A DNA stretch of 64,000 nt from contig NZ_JAHVIT010000004.1 in assembly GCF_019801605.1 (NCBI RefSeq), positions 124,001 through 188,000 on the forward strand, in the 5' to 3' direction. Position 1 is the stretch's first letter. Each line of letters begins with the position of its first letter. Below, piece after piece: positions 16,696-25,368 of this stretch. Origin of the DNA: Maritimibacter alkaliphilus (GTDB lineage Bacteria; Pseudomonadota; Alphaproteobacteria; Rhodobacterales; Rhodobacteraceae). The notes below the pieces were generated by a model. That model saw only the letters and a program-made list of their open reading frames with translations. It was not told where the DNA came from and searched no databases. The position numbers were made by a program, and so were the translations under genes.

Positions 16696-17310
16696 TCAGC
16701 GCTGCATCAGGTGCGCCACGGCCACATGCGAGGGCCGGGCGCGCATCCGTTCCAGATGCGCCGCGAGGTTCTCGGGCAGGGTCACGCCATCGCCGTCGGC
16801 CCAGCGGGAGGTGAAGTAGAGCGCGGTATCCGCGGCGGAGAAATCGCCCAGCAGGTACTCCTGATCGCCCAGCATATCGGAAATCAGCGCGGAGGTCTGT
16901 GCCACCTGCTCGTGCCCGTGGGCCGAGATCGCCTCATGCGCGGCCGGGTCCTCGACGAAGCGGGCGGGGCGCTTGATGAAGCTGTAGCCGCGCATGTGCT
17001 GCGAGGCGACGATGTAATCCATCGCCGCGCAGAGCTGCGCCCGCGCGACCGGATCGGCGGGGGCCAGACCGGCCTCGGGGTGGGTGTCGACGATATACTG
17101 CGCGATGGCCTGGAACTCGGTCAGGACGGTGCCGTCCTCCAGCCGCAGCGCGGGGATCTTGCCCTTGGGGTTCAGCGCCAGGTAGCTCTCGGTCCGGTGC
17201 GCGTTCTCGATGATCGGCAGGACCTCGACCTCGTAGTCGGCGCCGACCTCCTCCAGCAGCAGCAACAGGCCGTTCGAACAGCTTCCGGGCGAATGAAACA
17301 GGGTGATCAT
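16696..17310 (-). CDS. Glutathione S-transferase family protein
   Basis: A 204-residue protein with an N-terminal thioredoxin-fold domain (residues 1-80: 'LFHSPGSCSNGLLLLLEEVG', 'NPKGKIPALRLEDGTVLTEFQAIAQYIVD') and an all-helical C-terminal domain ('LLGDFSAADTALYFTSRW'). S8 and C10 are candidate residues for activating glutathione. It lies on the minus strand downstream of a LysR gene with an 87-bp gap. The role may be detoxification or a glutathione-dependent catabolic step; no substrate can be assigned. Confidence 0.88.
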   Translation of the reverse strand: MITLFHSPGSCSNGLLLLLEEVGADYEVEVLPIIENAHRTESYLALNPKGKIPALRLEDGTVLTEFQAIAQYIVDTHPEAGLAPADPVARAQLCAAMDYIVASQHMRGYSFIKRPARFVEDPAAHEAISAHGHEQVAQTSALISDMLGDQEYLLGDFSAADTALYFTSRWADGDGVTLPENLAAHLERMRARPSHVAVAHLMQR

Positions 17311-17397
17311 GGGGCTCTCCTCTGCGCGACATGCGCCCGACCGGCATACACCAGCCGGAGCCGCCTGTCCCCGCCTGACCTCGCGTGGTTGCGCGGA

Positions 17398-18279
17398 TCA
17401 GGCGATGGTCATCGCCCCGGCCTGCTGGAAGAAGGCCTCGACGATCTGGCCCGACGTTTCGGCCAGGCTGAACACTGTCTCGTGGATCGGCTGCCCCTGC
17501 ATCTCGGCGATCGGCAGGCGGGCCACGCCGTCGCTGCGGCTGGTGGAGCCCTGCCAGAGGAAGCCGATGCCAAGGCCGTTGGCCACCGCCTCGTAGAGCC
17601 CGTCGCGGGCGTCGAGGGTCAGGAAGGGCCGGGGCGAGAGGCCGGCGCGGGCGAACATCCGGTCCACGGCCCGCTGGGTCGAGGAGCCCGAGGCGCGAAA
17701 GATCAGCGGCTCGTCGCAGAGCATCTGGGCGGTCACTTCCTCCACCCGGGCGAGGCGATGCCCCAGCGGGGCAATGGCCACGACACGGGCGGCCGCGAGG
17801 TGGGTGCGGCGGAAGCGGGGATCGGCGGGCACATCCGGCAGCACGCCGATGTCGCATTCATGGGTCAGCACCGCGCGGGTGATCTTGGCATGGGAGCCGG
17901 TTTCGACCTTCAGGGTCACGCCCGGATAGGCGCGGTGGAAGGCCGCGACGAGCGCCATGCCCGGCATCGCGTTGCCGAGGCCCACGATGATCTGCCCCTC
18001 GCGCAGGGAGGAGCGGGAGAGCAGGAGGCGTTCGGCCTCGTCCCGGGCCTCGGCCATGCGTTCCGCCGAATCGCAGAGTTTCAGGCAGAGATCGGTCGGC
18101 ATCAGCCGCCCCGATTCGCGCCGGAACAGGCGGATACCGAATTCTTCTTCCAGACCGCGCACTTGGGCCGAAATGTTGGGTTGCGTGACCGCGAGCGCCC
18201 GGGCCGCGGCGGCATAGGAGCCACCCTCGGCCACCGCCCGCACGGCATCGAGTCTTTGGGGAGAGAGGGCCATTTGCAA
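17398..18279 (-). CDS. LysR-family regulator of the HAD-ABC-phosphoesterase operon
   Basis: A 293-residue LysR protein with an N-terminal helix-turn-helix ('GGSYAAAARALAVTQPNISAQVRGLEEEFGIRLF') and a two-lobed effector domain with 'GLYEAVANGLGIGFLW'. It is divergent from the 18404-25205 operon with 124 bp between them, and a CCAAGG-N5-CCTTGG dyad lies in that gap. It therefore probably senses the imported organophosphate or a product. LysR proteins are also found next to phosphonate-use genes, but no phosphonatase is present here. Confidence 0.88.
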   Translation of the reverse strand: MQMALSPQRLDAVRAVAEGGSYAAAARALAVTQPNISAQVRGLEEEFGIRLFRRESGRLMPTDLCLKLCDSAERMAEARDEAERLLLSRSSLREGQIIVGLGNAMPGMALVAAFHRAYPGVTLKVETGSHAKITRAVLTHECDIGVLPDVPADPRFRRTHLAAARVVAIAPLGHRLARVEEVTAQMLCDEPLIFRASGSSTQRAVDRMFARAGLSPRPFLTLDARDGLYEAVANGLGIGFLWQGSTSRSDGVARLPIAEMQGQPIHETVFSLAETSGQIVEAFFQQAGAMTIA

Positions 18280-18297
18280 ACTCCGGCTTTGGTTTCC

Positions 18298-18314
18298 CCA
18301 AGGTCTAGCCTTGG
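18298..18314. promoter_or_regulatory. Candidate LysR operator
   Basis: CCAAGG-TCTAG-CCTTGG is a perfect 6+6 dyad with a 5-bp centre, 18 bases upstream of the LysR start and 90 bases upstream of the HAD start. It includes a TTG that opens the HAD frame further upstream, which argues that the true HAD start is later. Confidence 0.5.
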
Positions 18315-18403
18315 TTCGTGTCAGCCCTGTTACAAAGCCCCGTCATTGGTCTCTCCAGCAGCGGGCGCAAGACGGCCCCTGCACAGACGCAGGAGAGACA
18401 GAC

Positions 18404-19159
18404 TTGGCCGCCGTGACGACATCGACGATTCCGACCACCCGACGCCTTGCAAAGCTTGACCCCCGAGCGGTGCAGGAGGCGCGGATCGTGCTCTGCGATC
18501 TGGACGGGTGCCTGATGTCCGAGGGGCGGCTCTTCGAGGAGACGGCGGAGTTCGTCGAAGGATGCGGCGACCGGCTCCGCGTCGTCTCGAACCGGTCCGA
18601 CAGCACCGCCGCGGCCCTGTCCCGGCAGCTGTCGGACCTCGGCCTCTGCGTCCCGCCCGCGCATATCCTGATGGCGGGGGAATTCACGTTGCAGCATTTC
18701 GCACGGCAGGGGCTGCGTCACCTTGCGCTCTGCGCCGCGCCGGTGCTGGTGGAGCGCGCCCGGGCGATGGGGCTGGTGCCCGACGCGCGGGAGCCGGAGG
18801 CGGTGCTGCTGTGCCGCGATCCCGGCCAGAACCTCGACACGCTGGGCCCGCTGCTGGCGCAGCTGGCGCGCGGCGTGCCGCTCTGGGTCGCGAACGAGGA
18901 TGTCTCGCATCCCGATCACGCGGGCCAGCCGGTGGCCGAGACCGGCGCGCTGCTGGCCGCGCTGCGGGCCATCCGCCCCGGGCTGGCGTGGCGCAGCCTT
19001 GGCAAGCCCTATGCGCCGATGCTGACCCATGCCCTTTCCGAGGCCGGGCTGCGGGCCGAGGACGCGGTCTTTGTCGGGGACAACGTGCAGACCGACGGCC
19101 GGGCCGCCTCGGCGGCGGGCATGTCCTTCATCCATATCCACCGGAGGGCGGCGCAATGA
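18404..19159 (+). CDS. HAD-superfamily (subclass IIA, NagD-like) phosphatase
   Basis: The 251-residue protein has HAD motif I 'DLDGCL' with the nucleophile and acid/base aspartates, a motif II serine in 'VVSNRS', and motif III/IV elements 'LGKPYAPM' and 'FVGDNVQTDGRAA'. The NagD-like cap between motifs II and III suggests a small phosphate ester such as a sugar phosphate or glycerol phosphate as substrate. The TTG at 18404 is chosen because AGGAGA lies six bases upstream; GTG at 18413 is an alternative. Its last bases overlap the permease start (ATGA), so it belongs to the same operon as the importer and phosphoesterase. Confidence 0.82.
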   Translation: MAAVTTSTIPTTRRLAKLDPRAVQEARIVLCDLDGCLMSEGRLFEETAEFVEGCGDRLRVVSNRSDSTAAALSRQLSDLGLCVPPAHILMAGEFTLQHFARQGLRHLALCAAPVLVERARAMGLVPDAREPEAVLLCRDPGQNLDTLGPLLAQLARGVPLWVANEDVSHPDHAGQPVAETGALLAALRAIRPGLAWRSLGKPYAPMLTHALSEAGLRAEDAVFVGDNVQTDGRAASAAGMSFIHIHRRAAQ

Positions 19160-20082
19160 TCCCCTACCTTCTCCGCCTCGTCGTGAAGGCGGCGGTGACA
19201 CTCTTTGCCATCGTCACGGTGACCTTCGTGGCGACCCGGCTGTCGGGCAACCCGATCGACACCTTCCTGGGCGAGGGGCTGACGGAGGAGGGACGGCAGG
19301 CGCTGATTTCCTACTTCGAGCTCGACCGCTCGCTCTGGCATCAATACCTCGCCTACCTGCGCGGCGTGCTGTCGGGGGAATTCGGCCTCAGCTTCGTGGA
19401 CCGGCGCCCGGTGACCACGGTGGTGGCGGAACGGCTCTGGCCCTCGGGGCAGCTGCTGCTGGCCTCGGTCGCGCTGACCGTCGCGGTCTCGCTGCCGCTC
19501 GGCGTGCTGGCGGCGGTCTACCGGCGCAGCTGGATCGGATCGGCGGTCATGGTGGTGGCCTTCACCGGCTACGCGGTGCCCTCCTTCGTGCTGGCCATCG
19601 TCATGGTGCTGACCTTCTCCTACTGGCTGAACTGGCTGCCGGTCGTGGGCAACGGGACATGGGCGCATTTCATCATGCCGACCATCGCCATGTCCGGCGT
19701 CCTTGTCGCCGCGCTGACCCGCTTCACCCGCAATGCCATGCTGGACGTGCTGGGGCAGGACTTCATCCGCACCGCCCGGGCCAAGGGCCTGCGCGAGACG
19801 CGCGTGGTGCTGAAACACGGGCTGGGGAATGCCTCGATCACCGTGATCTCGGTCATCGGGTTGCAGATCGCCGGTCTGGCCGCCGCCGGCTCGGTGGTGG
19901 TGGAGAGCATCTTCTCCTGGCCGGGCGTCGGCCAGATGCTCGTGAACGCCGCGATCCTGCGCGACTACCCGGTGCTGCAGTTCGGCGTGATCGCCGTCGC
20001 CGTGGCCGTCGTCGCCATCAACATGCTCACAGACATCGCCTATGCGCTCGCCGATCCCCGGATCCGGCTGGCCCGGGCCTGA
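19156..20082 (+). CDS. Peptide/nickel-type ABC permease (DppB-like)
   Basis: A 308-residue permease with six expected transmembrane segments, the DppB N-terminal motif ('LLRLVVKAAVTLFAIVTVTFVATRLSGNPID') and the cytoplasmic loop 'RTARAKGLRETRVVLKHGLGNAS'. The ATG at 19156 overlaps the HAD stop by 4 bases; the open frame upstream is a shadow of the HAD gene. It is the first of two permeases in a DppABCDF-type importer. Confidence 0.92.
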   Translation: MIPYLLRLVVKAAVTLFAIVTVTFVATRLSGNPIDTFLGEGLTEEGRQALISYFELDRSLWHQYLAYLRGVLSGEFGLSFVDRRPVTTVVAERLWPSGQLLLASVALTVAVSLPLGVLAAVYRRSWIGSAVMVVAFTGYAVPSFVLAIVMVLTFSYWLNWLPVVGNGTWAHFIMPTIAMSGVLVAALTRFTRNAMLDVLGQDFIRTARAKGLRETRVVLKHGLGNASITVISVIGLQIAGLAAAGSVVVESIFSWPGVGQMLVNAAILRDYPVLQFGVIAVAVAVVAINMLTDIAYALADPRIRLARA

Positions 20083-20092
20083 GGAGAGAGAC

Positions 20093-20980
20093 ATGGCAAG
20101 CCTCGCCGATCCCATCCTGCGCCTGCGCCGCCGCACGTCCCACAAGGGGCAGGGTGCCGACATCATCCAGAAGATCGCCATGGTGCTGGCGGTGCTGCTG
20201 GTGGGCGCTGCGCTCTTCGCGCCCCTGCTGACCCCCTTCGACCCGTTGCAGCAGAGCCTGCTGTCGCGGCTACGCCCGCCGATGGGGTTCGACCGCTATG
20301 CGCCGGGCCATTTCGCGGGCACCGACGAATTGGGCCGCGACGTGCTGGCGCGTTCCCTCCACGGGCTGCGGCTGACGCTGGCGCTCGCCTTTGCCGGGGC
20401 GGTGATCGGGCTGGTGATCGGGGGCCTTCTGGGGCTGATCGCGGGCCTGCGCCGGGGCTGGGCCGAGGACGTGATCATGGCGCTGGTGGACATGCAGATC
20501 GCCATTCCCTTCACGCTGGTGGCGCTTCTGGTGCTGGCGCTGATGGGCTCCAGCCTGACGGTGCTGATCTTCGTCCTCGGCATTGCCGGGTGGGAGCAAT
20601 ATGCCCGCATCGTGCGCGGCGAGGTGCGCCGGATCGCGGCACAGCCCTACCTCGAGGCCGCAAAGACCGCCGGGGCCGGGCCCGTCTACACCGCATGGCG
20701 CCACGTTCTGCCCAACCTCGTCTCGCCGCTGGTGGTGCAGTTCACGCTGGCGCTGTCGAATATCGTCATCCTCGAAAGCACGCTCTCCTTCCTCGGCCTT
20801 GGCGTGCAGCCGCCGCAGCCCTCGCTGGGCTCCATGGTGGGGCTGGGGCGCGACTACATGCCGACCGCGCCGTGGATCGTGCTGACCCCCGCCGCGCTGA
20901 TCGTCCTGCTGACCTTCACCGTGCAAATCCTGGGCGACTGGCTGCGAGACCGCGCCGATGTCCGGCTGCGCGAACGCTGA
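20093..20980 (+). CDS. Peptide/nickel-type ABC permease (DppC-like)
   Basis: A 295-residue permease with an N-terminal cytoplasmic extension, about six transmembrane segments, the DppC-specific 'HFAGTDELGRDVLARSLHGLRLTL' and the EAA-type loop 'QPYLEAAKTAGAGPVYTAWRHVLPN'. 'SFLGLGVQPPQPSLGSMVG' is also typical. The ATG at 20093 follows GAGGAGAG, ten bases after the previous stop. It forms the heterodimeric channel with the preceding permease. Confidence 0.92.
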   Translation: MASLADPILRLRRRTSHKGQGADIIQKIAMVLAVLLVGAALFAPLLTPFDPLQQSLLSRLRPPMGFDRYAPGHFAGTDELGRDVLARSLHGLRLTLALAFAGAVIGLVIGGLLGLIAGLRRGWAEDVIMALVDMQIAIPFTLVALLVLALMGSSLTVLIFVLGIAGWEQYARIVRGEVRRIAAQPYLEAAKTAGAGPVYTAWRHVLPNLVSPLVVQFTLALSNIVILESTLSFLGLGVQPPQPSLGSMVGLGRDYMPTAPWIVLTPAALIVLLTFTVQILGDWLRDRADVRLRER

Positions 20981-21049
20981 TCCCCACACCAAGAGCCGGT
21001 CAACCGGCCCTCATCCAACACTCAACCTACCTTCAAACGGAGACATCCC

Positions 21050-22600
21050 ATGTTCCGCCTGATGCTGACCACCGCCCTTGCTGCGCTGCCGCTGGCCGCC
21101 GCCGCACAGGAGATCACCGTTGGCGCCGCCAACGTGACCCCCTACGTCGATCCCGGCCGCGACCACTCCAACGTCGGTTCGCAGTTCTACTACAACACCT
21201 TCGACACGCTGATCGACCGGGACCACACCAAGCTGGAGCCCGAGTGGACCCCCGGCCTCGCCACCTCCTGGGAGCTGATCGACCCGACCACCATGGAGCT
21301 GAAGCTGCGCGAAGGCGTGAAGTTCCACAATGGCGACGAGATGACCGCCGATGACGTGGTCTTCTCGCTCAACCGGATGTTCCAGGCGACCTTCCCGCCC
21401 TACGTGGTGCGCGCCAAGGACCGGTTCGGCAACTTCACCGGCGCCGAGAAGGTGGACGACTACACCATCCGCATCCACGCCGCCCGCGAAGAGCCTCTGT
21501 GGGAAACCCTCGTCTCGATGCAGCAGGCGATGATCATCCCCGAAGCCTACACAAAGGCGCTGACCGGCGACCCGGACGTGGCCGAGGACAGCGACTTCGA
21601 GGCCTTCTCGCTCGCGCCCGTGGGCACCGGCCCCTACAAGATCGCCTCCTTCCAGCCCGGCGAGAAACTGGTCTGGGAACGGTTCGATGACTTCTGGGGC
21701 GAGGCCGCCCCGCTGGAGCGCGCGACCGTCGTCCAGATCGCCGAGACCGCCAGCCGCGTGACCGCGCTGAAGACCGGCGAGGCCGACATCATCACCAACG
21801 TGGCCCCCGACCAGCTCTCGCTGATCGACAATGATCCGAACATGAAGACCGAAGGCTCTGCCACCGCGCTCTTCCATGTCATGATCATGAACCAGAACCA
21901 CCCCAAGCTGCAGGACCCGCGCATCCGTCAGGCGATGTCGCTGGCCATCGACCGCGACGCCCTGAACGAGGCGCTTTGGCTGGGCAAGGCGGTTGTCCCC
22001 TCGACCCACACGATGGCCGAGATGGGCGCACTGCATCAGCCCGACCTCGTGACCTTCGAATACGATCCCGAGCGCGCCAAGGCGCTGCTGGAGGAAGCCG
22101 GCTACGACGGGTTCGAGATCACCTATGACACCGCCGCGACCTACTACACCAACGGCCTGCTGGCCGCGCAGGCGATCATGGAGATGTGGGCCGCCGTCGG
22201 CATCAACGGTCGGGTGAACGTGCAGGACCAGTGGTCCGGCAAGGACCCCGAGATGATGACGCGCAACTGGTCGAACCCGATGTACTTCGCCGACCCGTTC
22301 GGCTCCTTCGGCGTGATGTGGGCGCCCGGTGGCCCCTCGGAAAGCGAAGGCCGGTTCAACACCGACGCCGAATATGCCGAGAAATGGGAGCGCTTCCGCT
22401 TCTCCACCGACGTCGAGGCCCGCAAGGCCGCCTACGTCGAGGTGATGGAAGAGATCAAGCAGGACCCGCCGGTTCTGCCGCTGTACCGCCCGTTCGAAAG
22501 CTGGGGCATGCAGAACGCCGTGACCTGGGCGCCGATGCCCGGCCACATCCCTTACGTTCTCGACTTCCGCGCCGGCAACATCTCCCTCGCCGGGAGCTGA
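21050..22600 (+). CDS. Peptide-type ABC substrate-binding protein (DppA/OppA class)
   Basis: A 516-residue SBP_bac_5 family protein with a Sec signal peptide (about residues 1-19, ending 'AAAAQ') and family motifs 'MELKLREGVKFHNGDEMTADDVVFSLNRM' and 'PVGTGPYKIASFQPGEKLVW'. Such proteins bind peptides, nickel, glutathione or sugar and glycerol phosphodiesters. The operon with a HAD phosphatase and a metallophosphoesterase favours a phosphate-bearing ligand. A strong hairpin follows the stop codon. Confidence 0.9.
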   Translation: MFRLMLTTALAALPLAAAAQEITVGAANVTPYVDPGRDHSNVGSQFYYNTFDTLIDRDHTKLEPEWTPGLATSWELIDPTTMELKLREGVKFHNGDEMTADDVVFSLNRMFQATFPPYVVRAKDRFGNFTGAEKVDDYTIRIHAAREEPLWETLVSMQQAMIIPEAYTKALTGDPDVAEDSDFEAFSLAPVGTGPYKIASFQPGEKLVWERFDDFWGEAAPLERATVVQIAETASRVTALKTGEADIITNVAPDQLSLIDNDPNMKTEGSATALFHVMIMNQNHPKLQDPRIRQAMSLAIDRDALNEALWLGKAVVPSTHTMAEMGALHQPDLVTFEYDPERAKALLEEAGYDGFEITYDTAATYYTNGLLAAQAIMEMWAAVGINGRVNVQDQWSGKDPEMMTRNWSNPMYFADPFGSFGVMWAPGGPSESEGRFNTDAEYAEKWERFRFSTDVEARKAAYVEVMEEIKQDPPVLPLYRPFESWGMQNAVTWAPMPGHIPYVLDFRAGNISLAGS

Positions 22601-22607
22601 TCCAGCG

Positions 22608-22633
22608 GGGACCGGGCCCTGTGGCCCGGTCCC
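22608..22633 (+). other. Strong intercistronic hairpin after the binding-protein gene
   Basis: GGGACCGGGCC (22608-22618) pairs perfectly with GGCCCGGTCCC (22623-22633) around a CTGT loop, with no T-run. The 11-bp G+C stem is likely to protect the 3' end of the binding-protein message or partly reduce read-through to the phosphoesterase and ATPase genes. Confidence 0.65.
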
Positions 22634-22698
22634 ACCCCATTCGTTTGTCCCATTTTCCAGACACCACACCTCACGGCACACCCTCCACGGAGACCGAC

Positions 22699-23544
22699 AT
22701 GACCCGGATCGCCATCGTCACCGACATCCACCACGGCACCCCCTCGCACACCAAGCGCGGCGATACGGCGCTGGAGCTGCTCTCTGCCTTCGCGGACTGG
22801 GCCAACGACCAGAAGCCGGACCTCGTGCTCGACCTCGGCGACCGGATCTCGGACGTGGACAGCCAGACCGACGCCCGGCTGGAGCGCGAAGTGGCGGAGG
22901 TTTTCGCCCGCATCGACGCCCCCGTGCACCATGTCTGCGGCAACCATGACCGCGACCACCTGAGCGTGGCGGAGAACGAGGCGATCCTCGACGCACCTCT
23001 GGCCTCGGAGGTGATCGATCTCGGCGCGTGGCAACTGGCGCTGTGGCGGGCGGATGCGCGCATTCACCGCAACGTGCCGCGCCCCGGTTTCGACCTGCCG
23101 GAGACCGATCTGCTGTGGCTGTCGCGCATGGCGCAGCAGGCCGAGAAGCCGACGCTGCTGGCCTCCCATGTGCCGATCTCGGGTCACGCGCAGGTCGGCA
23201 ACTACTACTTCCAGCGCACGCCGGGCCTCTCGACCTATCCGCAGGCCGACCGCGCCCGCGCGGCGCTTGCACAGGCCCGCGTGCCCATGGCGGCGATCGC
23301 GGGGCACGTGCACTGGAACACGGTGACCACCGTGGACGGCATCCCGCACATGACCCAGCAGAGCCTGACCGAGAGCTTCACCACTGCCGGCGCACCGGCC
23401 CGCGCTTGGGGCATGCTGGAGCTGGGCGAGACGGTGCATTGGCAGGTCTTCGGCGACGATCCCTTCGAGGCGCGTCTCTCGCCCATGCGGCACCGCTGGA
23501 CCCCGCCGCTGGCCCCGCTCTTTGCCGAGCTTGCGGCGGAGTGA
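22699..23544 (+). CDS. Metallophosphoesterase (calcineurin-like, class III phosphodiesterase type)
   Basis: The 281-residue protein shows all the metallophosphoesterase metal motifs in order: D-x-H in 'VTDIHHG' (residues 8-14), GD in 'LDLGDRISD', GNHD in 'VCGNHDRDH', an H in 'LASHVPISGH', and GHVH in 'IAGHVHWN'. It should hydrolyse a phosphodiester or phosphomonoester with two metal ions. There is no signal peptide, so it acts in the cytosol after import. It lies between the binding-protein and ATPase genes of the ABC importer. The pairing with a HAD phosphatase suggests stepwise cleavage of a diester and then a monoester; this is inference. Confidence 0.88.
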   Translation: MTRIAIVTDIHHGTPSHTKRGDTALELLSAFADWANDQKPDLVLDLGDRISDVDSQTDARLEREVAEVFARIDAPVHHVCGNHDRDHLSVAENEAILDAPLASEVIDLGAWQLALWRADARIHRNVPRPGFDLPETDLLWLSRMAQQAEKPTLLASHVPISGHAQVGNYYFQRTPGLSTYPQADRARAALAQARVPMAAIAGHVHWNTVTTVDGIPHMTQQSLTESFTTAGAPARAWGMLELGETVHWQVFGDDPFEARLSPMRHRWTPPLAPLFAELAAE

Positions 23545-23549
23545 GCCCG

Positions 23550-25205
23550 ATGCTGCCCAATCCTCCCGTCCTCTCCGTCAAGGACCTGCGCGTCGCCTTC
23601 GGCTCGGTCGAGGCGGTGCACGGGCTGAGTTTCGACATCCACCGCGGCGAGACGCTGGCCCTCGTGGGCGAGAGCGGCTCGGGCAAGAGCGCCACGGCGC
23701 TGTCGATCCTGCGGCTGATCGAGCGCGAGGGCGGACGGATCACCGGGGGCAGCATCCGGCTGGGCGGTGACCGCCCGGCCGAGATCACCGCGCTGCCGCC
23801 CGCCGCGCTGCGCGCAATCCGGGGCGACCGGATCGCGATGGTGTTCCAAGAGCCGATGACCTCGCTCAACCCGGTGATGACCATCGGGGCGCAGATCGGC
23901 GAGACGCTGGCGCTGCACCGGGGCCTGCGCGGCCGGGCCGCACGCGCCGCCGCCCGCGCCGCGCTGGAGCGGGTGAAGATCCCCGAGCCGGAGCAGCGGC
24001 TGGATCAATACCCCCACGAACTCTCCGGCGGTCTGCGGCAGCGGGTGATGATCGCCATGGCGCTGATCTGCGAGCCCGACGTGCTGATCGCGGATGAACC
24101 CACCACCGCGCTCGACGTCACCACGCAGGCCGAGATCCTTGCCCTGATCGCGGGGCTGCAACGGGACCTCGGGATGGCGGTGCTTTTCATCACCCATGAC
24201 CTCGGCGTGGTGTCCGAGATCGCGGACCGGGTGGTGGTGCTGAAGGACGGCAACCTGGTGGAGGAGGGCCGCAAGGCCGATCTCTTCGCCGCGCCGAAAT
24301 CGGACTATGCGCGCGAGCTGCTGGCCGCCACGCCGCGCCTCGGCGACGGGTCGCCCGCGCCGCTGGTCGGGGCCGCGCCGGTGCTGGAGGTGCGCGACGT
24401 TGTCACCACCTATGGCGGCGGCGGGCTCTTCTCCCGCAAGGCGCCGGTGGCGGCGGTGCGCGGTGTCTCCCTCACGCTGGGGCGGGGCGAGACGCTGGGG
24501 CTTGTGGGCGAGAGCGGCTGCGGCAAGTCCTCGCTCGCCCGCACGGTGATGCGGCTGGTGGACCCGGCCTCGGGGCAGATCGACCTGCTGGGCACGCGGA
24601 TCGAGACCTTGGGGCCCGAGGCGCTGAAGCCGCACCGGGCGCAGATCCAGATGGTGTTCCAGGACCCCTATGCCGCGCTCAACCCCCGCATGGCGATCCG
24701 CGATCTGGTGACCGAACCGGCCTACCTGCACGGCATGGTCGCCCCCGCCGGGCGCGACGCACTGGCGCGCGAGCTGCTGGAGCGTGTCGGCCTGCCGGCG
24801 GATGCGGCGGAGCGGTTCCCGCATCAGTTCTCGGGCGGGCAGCGGCAGCGGATCTGCATCGCGCGGGCGCTCTCGGTGAAGCCGCAGATCATCGTCGCGG
24901 ACGAGGCGGTCTCGGCGCTCGATGTCTCCAACGCGCGGCGGGTCACGGACCTGATGGCGCGCATCCAGCGCGAGGAGGGGGTCTCCTTCCTCTTCATCAG
25001 CCATGACATCGCCGTGGTGGAGCGGGTCAGCCACCGCATCGCGGTGATGTACAAGGGCGAGATCGTGGAACAGGGCGAGACGGCGCAGGTGCTCCATGCG
25101 CCGCGCCATGCCTATACCCGCCGCCTGCTGGCCGCCGTACCGCGTGCAGAGGGGCTGGCCCTGCCCGAGGCGGCAGCGACGGAGGCGGCCACGATCCCCG
25201 CCTGA
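23550..25205 (+). CDS. Fused two-domain peptide-type ABC ATPase (DppD-DppF)
   Basis: A 551-residue protein with two complete ATPase domains. The first has Walker A GESGSGKS, signature LSGGLRQR and Walker B 'VLIADEPT'. The second has Walker A GESGCGKS, signature FSGGQRQR and '[12 protein letters not shown]', where the usual DEPT is DEAV but the catalytic glutamate is kept. Most Dpp systems use two separate proteins. The ATG at 23550 lies six bases after the phosphoesterase stop; the open frame upstream is a shadow. It powers the permease pair at 19156-20980. Confidence 0.92.
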   Translation: MLPNPPVLSVKDLRVAFGSVEAVHGLSFDIHRGETLALVGESGSGKSATALSILRLIEREGGRITGGSIRLGGDRPAEITALPPAALRAIRGDRIAMVFQEPMTSLNPVMTIGAQIGETLALHRGLRGRAARAAARAALERVKIPEPEQRLDQYPHELSGGLRQRVMIAMALICEPDVLIADEPTTALDVTTQAEILALIAGLQRDLGMAVLFITHDLGVVSEIADRVVVLKDGNLVEEGRKADLFAAPKSDYARELLAATPRLGDGSPAPLVGAAPVLEVRDVVTTYGGGGLFSRKAPVAAVRGVSLTLGRGETLGLVGESGCGKSSLARTVMRLVDPASGQIDLLGTRIETLGPEALKPHRAQIQMVFQDPYAALNPRMAIRDLVTEPAYLHGMVAPAGRDALARELLERVGLPADAAERFPHQFSGGQRQRICIARALSVKPQIIVADEAVSALDVSNARRVTDLMARIQREEGVSFLFISHDIAVVERVSHRIAVMYKGEIVEQGETAQVLHAPRHAYTRRLLAAVPRAEGLALPEAAATEAATIPA

Positions 25206-25271
25206 GGCGGGGATTTCGACCCTGTTCCGGCGCTTCGGGCCTGTGCCCCGGATGCGCCAGCCGACAGCCAT

Positions 25272-25296
25272 CGCCCGCGCAAGGCTTGCGCGGGCG
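25272..25296. terminator. G+C hairpin after the ABC operon
   Basis: CGCCCGCGCA pairs perfectly with TGCGCGGGCG around a 5-nt loop, 67 bases after the ATPase stop. No T-run follows, so termination is plausible but unproven. Confidence 0.45.
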
Positions 25297-25324
25297 GTCC
25301 TGCGCGACTACCCAGATCTCAGGC

Positions 25325-25344
25325 CCTGCGCCTTTCGGCGCAGG
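25325..25344. other. Hairpin in the leader of the first IclR gene
   Basis: CCTGCGCC and GGCGCAGG form a perfect 8-bp stem around TTTC, ending 24 bases before the TTG start and just upstream of the ribosome binding site. It could affect translation of the regulator. Confidence 0.35.
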
Positions 25345-25368
25345 CGACGAGAGAGGGAGGCGGCGGCC

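Noticed and set aside
16346-16819. Short plus-strand frames between the tct-ggt terminator and the GST gene
   Set aside because: They have no ribosome binding site and no domain, and they run antisense into the GST gene. I treat the gap as non-coding.
18311-18403. Longer start for the HAD phosphatase at a TTG at 18311
   Set aside because: That TTG lies inside the CCAAGG/CCTTGG dyad, and no ribosome binding site precedes it. AGGAGA supports the start at 18404.
23235-25271. 678-codon minus-strand frame opposite the fused ABC ATPase
   Set aside because: The ATPase frame has complete motifs. The antisense frame has none and is a G+C artefact.
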